NCBI GenBank assembly: GCA_019419525.1
Contig: DXZU01000013.1
Coordinates: 24,260-88,259, forward strand
Source of the DNA: Collinsella sp.
GTDB lineage: Bacteria; Actinomycetota; Coriobacteriia; Coriobacteriales; Coriobacteriaceae
Direction: 5' to 3'
Length of the DNA stretch: 64,000 nucleotides
Shown: piece by piece, positions 1-8,164 of the stretch
Layout: every line of letters begins with the position of its first letter
Numbering within the stretch: the first letter of the stretch is position 1
Translations under genes and position numbers: made by a program
Notes under the pieces: model-generated
The model's input: only the letters and a program-made list of their open reading frames with translations
Told to the model about the DNA's origin: nothing
Database searches by the model: none

Positions 1-1188
1 GGCGGCGACGAGGAAGTCGACCAGTTCATTTATGCCGGCACGGTGTTTAAGGTGGGCGACAAGTACCATGCGCTCTACACTGGTTGCAATCGCGATAAGG
101 TCCGCGCACGTTTGATGAAGCAGGTTCTTCTTCACGCAACGAGCGACGACGCCGTCAAGTGGGAGAAGAACATCGCCGAGACGCTGCTTCCGCCCCAGGA
201 GGGTTACGATGACCGCAACTGGCGCGATCCCTTTGTGCTTTGGGATGAGGAGAACGAAGAGTACATGCTCATCCTCGGCACGCGTGTGGGCGAGGACAAG
301 CGTCTGATGACCGGCCGCCTGGTCAAGTTCACCTCCAAGGATCTGACCAACTGGGAGTTCCAGGGCGACTGGTGGAACCCGGGCCTGTACACCATGTTTG
401 AGATGCCTGATCTCTTTAAGATGGGCGACTGGTGGTATCTGGTGTTCTCTGAGTACAGTGATGGCAACAAGACCCGTTACCGCATGTCTCGCTCTATCAA
501 CGGTCCTTGGATCACTCCTGCGGACGATTCCTTCGATGGCCGCGCGTACTATGCTGCACGTACCGCATTTGACGGCGAGCGCCGCGTTCTCTTTGGTTGG
601 GTTCCTACGCGCGACGAGGGCGGCGACCCCAGCTCTTACCTGTGGGGTGGCACTTTTATGCCTCTCGAGATCGTTCAGCGTGCCGACGGAACGCTCGGCA
701 CCAAGCTTCCCGACAGCATGCTTGGCGCCTTTGGCGAGGCTAAGGCAGTCGAGGCCTTTGAGCTTTCGTGCGAGTCGGGCAAGGTCGAGCAGGTGCTCGC
801 CGCGGATGCCGGTTCTACCTATATGCTCGACGCCGACATCGAGCTCGCCGGTGACGCTGCCGGCTTCTCGGTGAAGCTTGCCGAGGACGCCGAGTCCGGT
901 CTTGCCTATGAGTTCCGCGCCAACCTGCGTGAGGGCAAACTCGAGTTTACGGCGGCCCCCCAGTATCCGTGGTTCCAGGTCAACAACATGGGCCTCGAGC
1001 GTCCGTTGTTCTTTAAGGGCGAGGGCACTCACCATGTGCGTCTGGTCGTCGACGACGACATCGCGACCATCTTTGTCGATGATGTTGCGCTCAACGCTCG
1101 CTTCTGCAACAAGCAGGGCCAGGGTGTGGCGCTTACCGTCACCGACGGTGCGCTCAAGTGCGCAAACGCAACGATCGCGTCTCTGTAG
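1..1188 (+). CDS. GH32 beta-fructofuranosidase (5' end outside window)
   Basis: C-terminal 395 residues of a glycoside hydrolase family 32 protein; the reading frame is open to base 1, so the gene starts upstream of the window. The family hydrolyses sucrose, sucrose-6-phosphate or fructans. Visible are the WRDPF motif (transition-state Asp about residue 76 of the fragment) and FEMPDLF, the position of the acid/base Glu (about residue 134). The nucleophile motif WLNDPNG would lie before base 1. The last 150 residues look like the usual beta-sandwich. The acid/base motif reads EMPD, whereas the GH32 gene at 2781 has ECPD, so this is a divergent paralogue and not a duplicate. It lies 45 bases before the PTS gene and probably shares its transcript. 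The exact substrate is unknown. Confidence 0.85.
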   Translation, partial: GGDEEVDQFIYAGTVFKVGDKYHALYTGCNRDKVRARLMKQVLLHATSDDAVKWEKNIAETLLPPQEGYDDRNWRDPFVLWDEENEEYMLILGTRVGEDKRLMTGRLVKFTSKDLTNWEFQGDWWNPGLYTMFEMPDLFKMGDWWYLVFSEYSDGNKTRYRMSRSINGPWITPADDSFDGRAYYAARTAFDGERRVLFGWVPTRDEGGDPSSYLWGGTFMPLEIVQRADGTLGTKLPDSMLGAFGEAKAVEAFELSCESGKVEQVLAADAGSTYMLDADIELAGDAAGFSVKLAEDAESGLAYEFRANLREGKLEFTAAPQYPWFQVNNMGLERPLFFKGEGTHHVRLVVDDDIATIFVDDVALNARFCNKQGQGVALTVTDGALKCANATIASL

Positions 1189-1233
1189 CGGCAACGAACC
1201 GTTTTATGATTTAGAAAAGGAATGGAGAGGAAC

Positions 1234-2685
1234 ATGGACTACAAGGCAGTGTCCCAGCAAGTCGTCGACAACGTCGGCGGACCGGAGAACATCGAGGGCG
1301 CCACGCATTGCGTGACCCGTCTGCGTCTGGTGCTCAAGGATACGAGCAAATACAACAAGGCCGAGCTCGAGAACATCGATGGCGTCAAGGGCGTGCTGTA
1401 CAACAGCGGCCAGCTCATGATCATCTTCGGTACCGGTACCGTCAACAAGGTTTACGATGAGTTTATGGCTCTGACGGGCGTTAAGGAGATCAGTGCTTCC
1501 GAGGTCAAGGGCGCCGAGGCGGACAAGAAGGGCAAGTTCTTCTCGGTCCTCAAGGTATTCTCGGATATCTTTATCCCCATCATTCCTGCCTTCGTCGGCG
1601 CTGCAATCATCATCGGCCTTAAGTCGCTGATCGTTGCCAACGGCCTCTTTGGCATGGAAGGCAGCCTCGCCGATCACAGCGAGTTCCTCAAGAACCTCGC
1701 AAGCTTCTTTGCCATTATCGCCACCACGTTCGACTACCTGCCTGTCCTGGTTATGTACAGCGCGGTCAAGCGTTTTGGCGGTAACCCGATCCTGGGCATC
1801 CTCGTCGGTATCGTCATGGTTCACCCGAGCCTTATGAACCGCAACACGTTCGTTATGGACCCGACGGGTGCTGAGTACTGGAACTTTGGTCCGCTATCCA
1901 TTCCCATGGTTGCTTTCCAGGGCGGCGTGTTCCCTGCAATCCTGACTGCCTGGTTTATGGCCAAGGTCGAAAAGATTGCCCAGAAGTACATCCCCGAGGT
2001 CGTTTCGTTCGTCTTTGTCCCGACCGTTACCCTGATTCTTGCTAACGTCGCCCTGTTCACCGTGTTCGGCCCGCTCGGCAACCTGATCGGCGACGTCCTC
2101 GGCGGCGTAATCGATATCCTGTACAACAGGATGGGCGTCTTTGGTGCCTTTGTCTTCGCCGCGTTCCTGCAGCCGCTTGTCGTTACCGGTACGCATCAGT
2201 TCATCCAGGGTATCGAGGCAAACCTCGTCGCCACGACTGGCTTCAACTACATCCAGGCCATCTGGTCGGTTTCCATTATCGCCCAGGGCGGCGGCGCCAT
2301 CGGCATGTACCTCATTCATAAGAAGCATTCCAAAGAGCGCAACATCTGCATGTCGTCCTTTATCCCGACGCTGGTCGGAATCTCCGAGCCCGCTATCTTC
2401 GCTGCAAACATGCGCTACTCGATCATCCCGTTCATCTGCGCTTGCATCGGTGCAGGCTGCGGCGGTGCCTTCGTGAAGCTCTTTGAGGTGCGCGCCATCG
2501 GTCAGGGTCTGACCGGCGTGCTTGGCCTGCTCATCGTCACGCCCGAGACGCTCATGTGGTATGTGGCTGGCAATCTCATCGCCTTTATCGTGCCGATCGT
2601 CTTGATCTTTGCCTACAACAAGGCAAAGGGCGTGCCGACCACTGATGAAGAGGGCGCTGGCGCTGGCTTCGATGTCAGCTTCTAG
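1234..2685 (+). CDS. PTS sucrose-type EIIBC component
   Basis: Membrane permease of the glucose/sucrose PTS superfamily that imports and phosphorylates a disaccharide, probably sucrose given the GH32 genes on both sides. Residues 1-85 are an EIIB domain with the phosphorylated cysteine in ATHCVTRLRL (Cys26). Residues from about 105 form the EIIC channel with about ten hydrophobic segments and the GISEPAIF region. No EIIA domain is fused, so a separate IIA protein must supply phosphate. An ATG at 1222 is also in frame, but the GGAGAGG at 1224-1230 sits correctly for the ATG at 1234. A hairpin with a short T run follows the stop. Trehalose or another beta-fructoside is an alternative substrate. 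Confidence 0.88.
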   Translation: MDYKAVSQQVVDNVGGPENIEGATHCVTRLRLVLKDTSKYNKAELENIDGVKGVLYNSGQLMIIFGTGTVNKVYDEFMALTGVKEISASEVKGAEADKKGKFFSVLKVFSDIFIPIIPAFVGAAIIIGLKSLIVANGLFGMEGSLADHSEFLKNLASFFAIIATTFDYLPVLVMYSAVKRFGGNPILGILVGIVMVHPSLMNRNTFVMDPTGAEYWNFGPLSIPMVAFQGGVFPAILTAWFMAKVEKIAQKYIPEVVSFVFVPTVTLILANVALFTVFGPLGNLIGDVLGGVIDILYNRMGVFGAFVFAAFLQPLVVTGTHQFIQGIEANLVATTGFNYIQAIWSVSIIAQGGGAIGMYLIHKKHSKERNICMSSFIPTLVGISEPAIFAANMRYSIIPFICACIGAGCGGAFVKLFEVRAIGQGLTGVLGLLIVTPETLMWYVAGNLIAFIVPIVLIFAYNKAKGVPTTDEEGAGAGFDVSF

Positions 2686-2726
2686 TTGAGCCGTTCAGCG
2701 TAATCTGAGGATAAGTCCATTTGAGG

Positions 2727-2763
2727 AAGGGCGTTCGGCTCGTGTGAGTCGAGCGTCCTTTCC
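2727..2763 (+). terminator. hairpin between PTS gene and second GH32 gene
   Basis: 15-bp stem (2727-2741 with 2746-2760) with three G-U pairs and a GTGT loop, followed by TCCC with little further T run. It probably lowers read-through from the PTS gene into the GH32 gene 20 bases downstream. Confidence 0.6.
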
Positions 2764-2780
2764 CATAGACGAGAAGGTCA

Positions 2781-4229
2781 ATGGCGATGTTTAATCAAAA
2801 AAACAAGGTGATGCGTGCGGACTATGAGCAGTGGCGAGCTGGACAGGATGAGACGGCGGCTCGCATCGCGTCCGACCCCGATAGGCTTTTGTTCCATGTG
2901 GAGCCTGAGCTTGGCTGGCTCAACGACCCCAACGGTTTGGTTCAGATTGGTGATACGTATCACATCTATCATCAATACGATCCGTTCGATGCTGCGCATG
3001 GCGGTCCAGTGCTTTGGAACCATCTGACGACAAAGGATTTTGTGACGTACGAGAATCGCGGCCCCGTGTTGTTCCCCGATTCCGATTTGGATTCGAGTGG
3101 AGCGTATTCTGGTTCTGCCTTTGTACGTGATGGCAAGATTCACTACTTCTATACCGGCAACGTTAAGCATTTTGACCGCGATGATTACGACTACGTGTTG
3201 ACGGGCCGTGAGCAAAACCAGATTCATATGGTTGCCGAGAATCCCGACGAATTGGGCGAGAAGCGCATAGCTGTTGGGCCGGTCGATTACCCCGACGATA
3301 TCGGTACGCACGTGCGCGACCCCAAGATCCTTGAACACGACGGTATCTACTACATGGTTCTCGGCGCTCGTACGAAAGACGATCGCGGGTGCGTGCTTGT
3401 CTATACCTCGCGCAATCTTGAGGACTGGAGCTATGCGACGCGCATTGAGTTGGACGAGAAGTTTGGCTTTATGTGGGAGTGCCCCGATCTGTTTGAGCTC
3501 GATGGCGAGCTTATTCTCGTTTGCTGTCCGCAGGGTGTGCCTGCCGATGGTTGGCATTACCGCAATCCGCATCAGTGCGTGTGGTTCTCCATCGAGGCCG
3601 ATTGGGAGGCGCCGAGCTTTAAAATCGTCGGGCAGGGCATGCCCCCGATGGTCGATGCCGGTTTTGATTTCTATGCTCCGCAGTCCTTTGAGGATACTGC
3701 AGGCCGGCGTTTGATGATCGGATGGTCGGGTTGCCCCGACGCGACGGCAGAAAACCCGACGGTGGCGCGCGGGTGGCAGTGCGCGTTGACGGTGCCGCGA
3801 GAGCTGAGCATACGCGATGGTAAGCTCTGCCAGCGGCCGGCGCACGAGATTGAGAGGATGCGCGGTGACTGCGTTCGCGCGATAGGCGGTGAAACCGTTG
3901 AGGAGCCGGGCCGCCTGTTTGATCTTGTGGTTTCCTGCGAGGGCGCCAAGATGGTCGAGCTCGAAATCCGCAAGGGTGTCTTTGTGCGCTATGCAGACGG
4001 GATGCTTACCCTCGACATGGGTGACGAAGGCTATGGGCGCGACCAGAGGTCGATTGAGCTCAGCGAGCTTCGCGACCTGCGCGTGCTTTCGGACACTACG
4101 ATGGTCGAGATTTTTGCAAATGGCGGCGAGGCGGCACTTACGAGCCGTACCTATTCGCCGGCGGTTCCGGCGATGGAGCTGCACGCCGAGGGCGCGGCAT
4201 CGATGAATTTCTACCGCCTCGCGCATTAA
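2781..4229 (+). CDS. scrB: sucrose-6-phosphate hydrolase, GH32
   Basis: Full-length GH32 enzyme (482 residues, normal for the family) that splits sucrose-6-phosphate delivered by the PTS into glucose-6-phosphate and fructose. All three catalytic motifs are present: WLNDPNG (nucleophile Asp49), VRDPK (Asp180) and WECPDLF (acid/base Glu233). There is no signal peptide, so it is cytoplasmic, as expected for a PTS-linked hydrolase. The ATG at 2781 follows AGAAGG; a second Met two codons later is possible. Together with the partial GH32 gene and EIIBC it forms a sugar-use module. No LacI-type or antiterminator regulator is in the window; one may lie upstream. The symbol is by function and context. 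Confidence 0.85.
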   Translation: MAMFNQKNKVMRADYEQWRAGQDETAARIASDPDRLLFHVEPELGWLNDPNGLVQIGDTYHIYHQYDPFDAAHGGPVLWNHLTTKDFVTYENRGPVLFPDSDLDSSGAYSGSAFVRDGKIHYFYTGNVKHFDRDDYDYVLTGREQNQIHMVAENPDELGEKRIAVGPVDYPDDIGTHVRDPKILEHDGIYYMVLGARTKDDRGCVLVYTSRNLEDWSYATRIELDEKFGFMWECPDLFELDGELILVCCPQGVPADGWHYRNPHQCVWFSIEADWEAPSFKIVGQGMPPMVDAGFDFYAPQSFEDTAGRRLMIGWSGCPDATAENPTVARGWQCALTVPRELSIRDGKLCQRPAHEIERMRGDCVRAIGGETVEEPGRLFDLVVSCEGAKMVELEIRKGVFVRYADGMLTLDMGDEGYGRDQRSIELSELRDLRVLSDTTMVEIFANGGEAALTSRTYSPAVPAMELHAEGAASMNFYRLAH

Positions 4230-4381
4230 CCGTGTGTGGAGCACGATTGGACTTGCTGGGCGGAATGTGTCGCAGTTGCCGCAGCGAACTACCGTTTATC
4301 GCGTATAGCGACCGTTTGCGGAGTAAGTAACACTTAGTAATAAACCGTGTAGAATCTCAGATTAGCACGGAGTTTTTCCAG

Positions 4382-4424
4382 GGAGACGCTGTCCTTTGTT
4401 GTGTGCAAGGGGCGGCGTCTCTTT
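4382..4424 (+). promoter_or_regulatory. leader hairpin upstream of degV-like gene
   Basis: GAGACGC (4383-4389) pairs with GCGTCTC (4415-4421), followed by TTT. A second GC-rich hairpin lies just downstream (about 4432-4460). Both sit in the 277-base gap between the GH32 and DegV genes; a terminator or leader role is inferred. The rest of the gap shows nothing recognisable. Confidence 0.4.
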
Positions 4425-4506
4425 GGCGCTCTGCCGCCGTTGTGCAACAGTGCGGCGGCGCGTGCCATGTGTTGAAAAGCCAATGTTGAAATGGGTCGTG
4501 ATGATA

Positions 4507-5361
4507 ATGGGCAAGTACGTAATCGTGGTTGAGTCTGGTTCGGATGTGACGCCGGAGCTCTGCGAACGCTACGGTATCGTGCGCGTACCTATGCATGTCA
4601 CGATTGGTGACGAGACCGTCGAGGACGGCTCGATCGATCCGCTCGAGATTTATTCGCGCTGCAACGAGTTTGGCGTGATGCCCAAGACCAGCGGCTGCGC
4701 GCCGGCAGATTTTGCGCACGTGTACGATCGCATCCATGCCGAGCAGCCCGATGCGACTATTCTGCACCTTGCGTATTCCGAGGCCACGACCTGCTCACAC
4801 CAGTCTTCTAAGATTGCCGCCAAGGGTCGCGACTACGTCTACTCCATGGACACGCGTTTTGTCTCGGTGGGCCAGTCGCTTGTTGCCGTCGAGACCGCCA
4901 AATACATCGAGGCTCACCCCGATGCCACCGTCGACGAAATCTTTGCATTTACGAATTCCGTCATGGACCGTGTGCTGCTGGGCTTTGTTCCTACCGACCT
5001 AGCCTTCCTTAAGGCGGGCGGTCGTCTATCCAACGTGGCATTCCTCGGTGCCCATCTGCTCAAGATTAAGCCCTGCATTGAGGTGACGGGCGGTAAGTTC
5101 GTGGCGACCAAGAAGTTCCGCGGCTCTATGCTCAAGTGCGCCCGCGCCTTTATTGACCACATGGTTGCGAAGGGCGAGATTGACTACTCGCATATTGGCC
5201 TGGCGTATTCGGTAGGCCTTTCCCAGGAGCTGCGCGACGACATGGAAGTCTATGCGCACGACCTGGGCTTTAAGGACGTTACCTGGACTCAGGTCGGCGG
5301 TGTCATCTCGAGCCATTGCGGCCCGACCGCCTTCGGTGCGGTGCTCACGCTTAAGGCGTAA
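4507..5361 (+). CDS. DegV family fatty-acid-binding protein
   Basis: 284-residue DegV-fold protein. Such proteins bind a long-chain fatty acid and in Firmicutes can serve as FakB subunits that present the lipid to the FakA kinase. Seen: an N-terminal strand with the SGSDVTPEL region, KTSGCAPADF in the position of the usual TSQPS motif, the VGFVPTDLAFLKAGGRLS stretch typical of DegV proteins, and a C-terminal HCGPTAFG motif (GPG-like in relatives). The frame extends upstream to 4396, but the first strand begins just after the Met codons at 4501 and 4507, so a start near 4507 is preferred despite a weak ribosome-binding site. No fakA is next to it. Confidence 0.82.
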   Translation: MGKYVIVVESGSDVTPELCERYGIVRVPMHVTIGDETVEDGSIDPLEIYSRCNEFGVMPKTSGCAPADFAHVYDRIHAEQPDATILHLAYSEATTCSHQSSKIAAKGRDYVYSMDTRFVSVGQSLVAVETAKYIEAHPDATVDEIFAFTNSVMDRVLLGFVPTDLAFLKAGGRLSNVAFLGAHLLKIKPCIEVTGGKFVATKKFRGSMLKCARAFIDHMVAKGEIDYSHIGLAYSVGLSQELRDDMEVYAHDLGFKDVTWTQVGGVISSHCGPTAFGAVLTLKA

Positions 5362-5391
5362 GGTCTGGCGTCTATCGATTTCTATTGCCTC

Positions 5392-5430
5392 AGCGGCGGG
5401 CGGGGTGCGATAACCTTCCCGCCGCTCTTG
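5392..5430 (+). terminator. terminator after degV-like gene
   Basis: AGCGGCGGG (5392-5400) pairs with CCCGCCGCT (5418-5426), followed by CTTG. Strong stem but a poor T run. Confidence 0.6.
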
Positions 5431-5547
5431 CGTAGGGCCAAATAGGACAACCCAATTGACCGCTAAACCGTTTCGCCATCATGCGTATGGGCTAGAATGA
5501 TTCTGGCATTTATGTAGCTAAAACCAATGAGAGGCAAGGTAGCGGGA

Positions 5548-6366
5548 ATGGCTGAGATGACGCTCGAGGGTGTGGACGCTCGTCCCGAGGACTCTGCGTT
5601 TGCCCTGGGCCGCGTACATTCGATTGAGACGATGGGAACGGTCGATGGACCCGGCATCCGCTTTGTGGTGTTTGTTCAGGGCTGCCCCATGCGCTGTGCG
5701 TATTGCCACAACCCCGATACCTGGTCGGTTAGCGGCGGCACCATGGTGACCGTCGAGCACCTGATGGACGAGTTCCAGAGCAACCATGAGTTTTACCGCA
5801 GCGGCGGTATTACGGTGTCCGGCGGCGAGCCGCTCTTGCAGCCCGCGTTTTTAGCCGACCTGTTCCGTGCAATGCACAACAACCCCGATGGCCGCGTGCA
5901 TACCTGCCTCGACAGCTGCGGCTATGCGTTTGACCCCAACCATCCCGAGAAGTTCGATACTGTTCTCAACGAGACCGACATGGTGCTGCTCGACATCAAG
6001 CATGCCGATCCCGTTGAGCATAAAAAGCTGACCGGTTGCGATCCCGCACGCATTCTGGCGTTTGGTGATGAGCTTGCCCGTCGCAAGATTAAGGTCGTTA
6101 TCCGCCACGTGGTGGTGCCGGGTATCACCGACACGGCGGAGGAATGCGAGAAGCTCGGTCGCCTGATCGCTCCATGGCACAACGTGGTGGGCCTGGAAAT
6201 GCTGCCGTATCACACGATGGGTGTCGTCAAGTACGAGCAACTGGGTATTCCCTATAAGCTCGAGGGCGTGCCCCAGATGGATACCGCGCGCATGCCCGAG
6301 CTGCGCAACGCCGTCATGGCCGGCATGAAAAAGCGCCGTGCGGAGCTCAGGTCGGCCATTGGCTAA
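5548..6366 (+). CDS. pflA: pyruvate formate-lyase activating enzyme
   Basis: Radical SAM glycyl-radical activase, about 272 residues. It uses a 4Fe-4S cluster and SAM to put a glycyl radical on pyruvate formate-lyase, needed for anaerobic acetyl-CoA and formate production. The cluster motif is CPMRCAYC (Cys46, Cys50, Cys53), preceded by VDGPGIRFVVF, typical of PflA. GGITVSGGEPLLQ and the later LDIKH and LPYHTMG motifs also match. An in-frame ATG at 5527 lacks a ribosome-binding site; 5548 follows an AAGG/GCGGG stretch. The target pflB is not adjacent, which is less usual; it may lie elsewhere in the genome. Activase of another glycyl-radical enzyme cannot be fully excluded. Confidence 0.87.
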   Translation: MAEMTLEGVDARPEDSAFALGRVHSIETMGTVDGPGIRFVVFVQGCPMRCAYCHNPDTWSVSGGTMVTVEHLMDEFQSNHEFYRSGGITVSGGEPLLQPAFLADLFRAMHNNPDGRVHTCLDSCGYAFDPNHPEKFDTVLNETDMVLLDIKHADPVEHKKLTGCDPARILAFGDELARRKIKVVIRHVVVPGITDTAEECEKLGRLIAPWHNVVGLEMLPYHTMGVVKYEQLGIPYKLEGVPQMDTARMPELRNAVMAGMKKRRAELRSAIG

Positions 6367-6385
6367 CAAGCCCGTCCCAAATTGA

Positions 6386-6586
6386 CTACCCTTTAAGATG
6401 TGCAACAAGGTGGGTTGGATCAGCGAGGACGGTTACTATTCGACATGCGATGCGGGCCTTATCGACATCGAAGGCCGTACCTATGTCATGAGCGCCATGA
6501 CATCGATGCCGTGGAGCGACCGCTCGAGCGAGGTCACGGCCGCGATTGCAAAGGCTCTGTTTGATATGCGAGCTGCACTGGCTTAG
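6386..6586 (+). pseudogene. C-terminal remnant of a serine hydrolase (beta-lactamase-like)
   Basis: A short frame just after pflA encodes about 66 residues, opened by an in-frame stop at 6383-6385. The sequence CNKVGWISEDGYYSTCDAG followed by RTYVMSAMTSMPW resembles the final strands of class A beta-lactamase-related hydrolases, where the KTG box is followed by a new-neutralisation (NDAG-like) turn and a hydrophobic strand ending in MT. The KTG box reads KVG here, and no SxxK or SDN part exists upstream because pflA occupies that DNA. I read it as a decayed tail left by a deletion. A small expressed protein starting at ATG 6398 is possible but has no good ribosome-binding site. Confidence 0.55.
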
Positions 6587-6664
6587 CGTGTTCGTTTGGC
6601 GAGGTCAAACAAAATGCTGGTACCATACCGTGGTTGAGAATTTCGTATAGGTTTGGGGAATGGT

Positions 6665-7405
6665 ATGGCTACCATCGCGATTATCGGTGCGCTCGAAAAA
6701 GAGATCATGCAGATTAAGGAAGAGCTGAGCGACGTTTGCGAGGCACGGGAGGCAGGCTTGACCGTTGTGAGCGGCGAGCTCGACGGCCTGACAGTTGTCG
6801 CCACAACGGCGGGCATGGGCACGGTGAACGCCGCCGCTGCAACACAGCACCTCATTAGCAAGTATGCTCCGCAGGCTGTTGTGTTTTCGGGCATTGCGGG
6901 CGGTTTGAACCCCAAGCTCCATATCGACGACGTGGTCATTGGCAAACGCCTGCGCTATCTGGATACCGATACCGCGCTTATCGCCGAGTCCGCACCGGGG
7001 CTTGAGGAGTTTGGCTCGACGCCCGCGCTGGTCGATATTGCCGTCGACGTGCTTGCTGAGCGTGGGTTTGTTGACGCTTCGACAAATGCAGTCGCTTCGA
7101 ACGAGGGCACCAAACAGTTCCTGGTCGGCACGATTGCCACGGGTAACCGCTTTGTGACGGGCGCCGCCATGCGTAACGCCGCTATCGAAGCGACGCATGC
7201 CGATTGTGTCGGCATGGAGGGCGCGGCGATTGCCCATGTCGCAACCAAAAATGGTGTCGATTGCCTGGTGTTGCGCGCTATCAGCGATAATTGTGACGAG
7301 GCGTACGATGCAATTTGCGACCGAGAGTTCGATCTGTTCGAGTACGCGCGTGTCGCAAGTAACATCACGCTCGATATCGTCCGCCGCATTGCCGCTGCGC
7401 AATAG
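6665..7405 (+). CDS. mtnN: 5'-methylthioadenosine/S-adenosylhomocysteine nucleosidase
   Basis: 246-residue purine nucleosidase that cleaves adenine from MTA, SAH and 5'-deoxyadenosine, recycling by-products of SAM chemistry. Diagnostic motifs: AIIGALEKEI at the N-terminus, GMGTVNAAAATQ, VFSGIAGG, GMEGAAIAHVA (substrate-binding Met-Glu) and LRAISDNCD with the catalytic Asp. The longer frame from 6653 would begin at TTG; the ATG at 6665 is preceded by GGGGAA and gives the standard N-terminus. It sits between the radical SAM activase region and engB; removal of 5'-deoxyadenosine, the radical SAM by-product, fits that neighbour, though linkage is only inferred. Confidence 0.92.
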   Translation: MATIAIIGALEKEIMQIKEELSDVCEAREAGLTVVSGELDGLTVVATTAGMGTVNAAAATQHLISKYAPQAVVFSGIAGGLNPKLHIDDVVIGKRLRYLDTDTALIAESAPGLEEFGSTPALVDIAVDVLAERGFVDASTNAVASNEGTKQFLVGTIATGNRFVTGAAMRNAAIEATHADCVGMEGAAIAHVATKNGVDCLVLRAISDNCDEAYDAICDREFDLFEYARVASNITLDIVRRIAAAQ

Positions 7406-7443
7406 CGCGCTCTTTTGTAAGAACCTACGACCAAGGAGTGTCC

Positions 7444-8034
7444 ATGGCCGATTCCATTAACTACCAGCTTGCCAAGTTCGTCGCCAGCTACGGCAAGGTT
7501 TCGCAGATTCCCGAGTCCACCTGCCCCGAGGTGAGCTTTGTCGGCCGCTCCAACGTGGGCAAGTCGTCGATTATGAACAAGCTCTTTGGCCGCAAGAACC
7601 TGGTCAAGGTTTCCAGTACGCCGGGTAAGACGAGCAACATCAACTTCTTCGAGGCCGACGACGTGCATTTTGTGGACCTGCCGGGTTACGGTTTCGCCCG
7701 TCGTTCCAAGGCCGAGCGCGACCGCTGGGCCGAGCTTATCGGCGACTTTTTCGACTCCGAGCGCAGCTTTAACTTGGTCGTCTCGCTGGTGGACATTCGT
7801 CACGACCCCAGCAAGCTCGACCACGACATGATCGACTACCTACAGGGCAACGAGTTCAACTTTATCGTCTGCCTCACCAAAGCCGACAAGCTCAGCCGCA
7901 CCCAGCAGGCCCGCCAGGCAGCAGCCATCAAAAAGCAGCTCAACGTCCCGGCCGAAAACGTGATCATTACGAGCTCCCAGACCGGCACCGGCATCGATGA
8001 GCTTAAGCGCCGCATTGCCGAGGCCTGCCTCTAG
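7444..8034 (+). CDS. engB: ribosome biogenesis GTPase EngB/YsxC
   Basis: 196-residue TRAFAC-class GTPase needed for assembly of the large ribosomal subunit. Seen: G1 GRSNVGKSS, the G2 threonine in the KVSSTPGKTSN stretch, G3 DLPGYGFA, G4 LTKADKLS and the G5-like TSSQTGTGI segment. Length and N-terminus fit the family, and the ATG at 7444 follows AAGGAG. It starts 38 bases after mtnN and may be cotranscribed with it. No terminator is obvious at the 3' end; the palindrome at 8063-8110 begins 29 bases after the stop. Confidence 0.94.
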   Translation: MADSINYQLAKFVASYGKVSQIPESTCPEVSFVGRSNVGKSSIMNKLFGRKNLVKVSSTPGKTSNINFFEADDVHFVDLPGYGFARRSKAERDRWAELIGDFFDSERSFNLVVSLVDIRHDPSKLDHDMIDYLQGNEFNFIVCLTKADKLSRTQQARQAAAIKKQLNVPAENVIITSSQTGTGIDELKRRIAEACL

Positions 8035-8064
8035 TAAGGGCTCTTGGCAAAAGCTTTTGAGCAT

Positions 8065-8109
8065 ATCGCCCTAGTGATAGTCAATATTGAACTGTCACTA
8101 GGGCGATAT
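8065..8109. promoter_or_regulatory. 18-bp inverted repeat, candidate operator
   Basis: ATATCGCCCTAGTGATAG is followed after an 11-base spacer by its near-perfect complement CTGTCACTAGGGCGATAT (one position differs, G-U if transcribed). The right arm ends within a few bases of a TTGACA at 8111-8116, which looks like the -35 box of the XRE gene that starts at 8165. There is no T run, so an operator for that regulator is more likely than a terminator. Confidence 0.6.
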
Positions 8110-8164
8110 CTTGACACCGAGGGAGTCGACATTAGGGATTTGATGGCAGGGAGGGTTGATTTAA

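Noticed and set aside
2778..4244. 488-residue frame antisense to the second GH32 gene
   Set aside because: Sense frame has all catalytic motifs and a ribosome-binding site; the antisense frame is a by-product of GC-rich codons.
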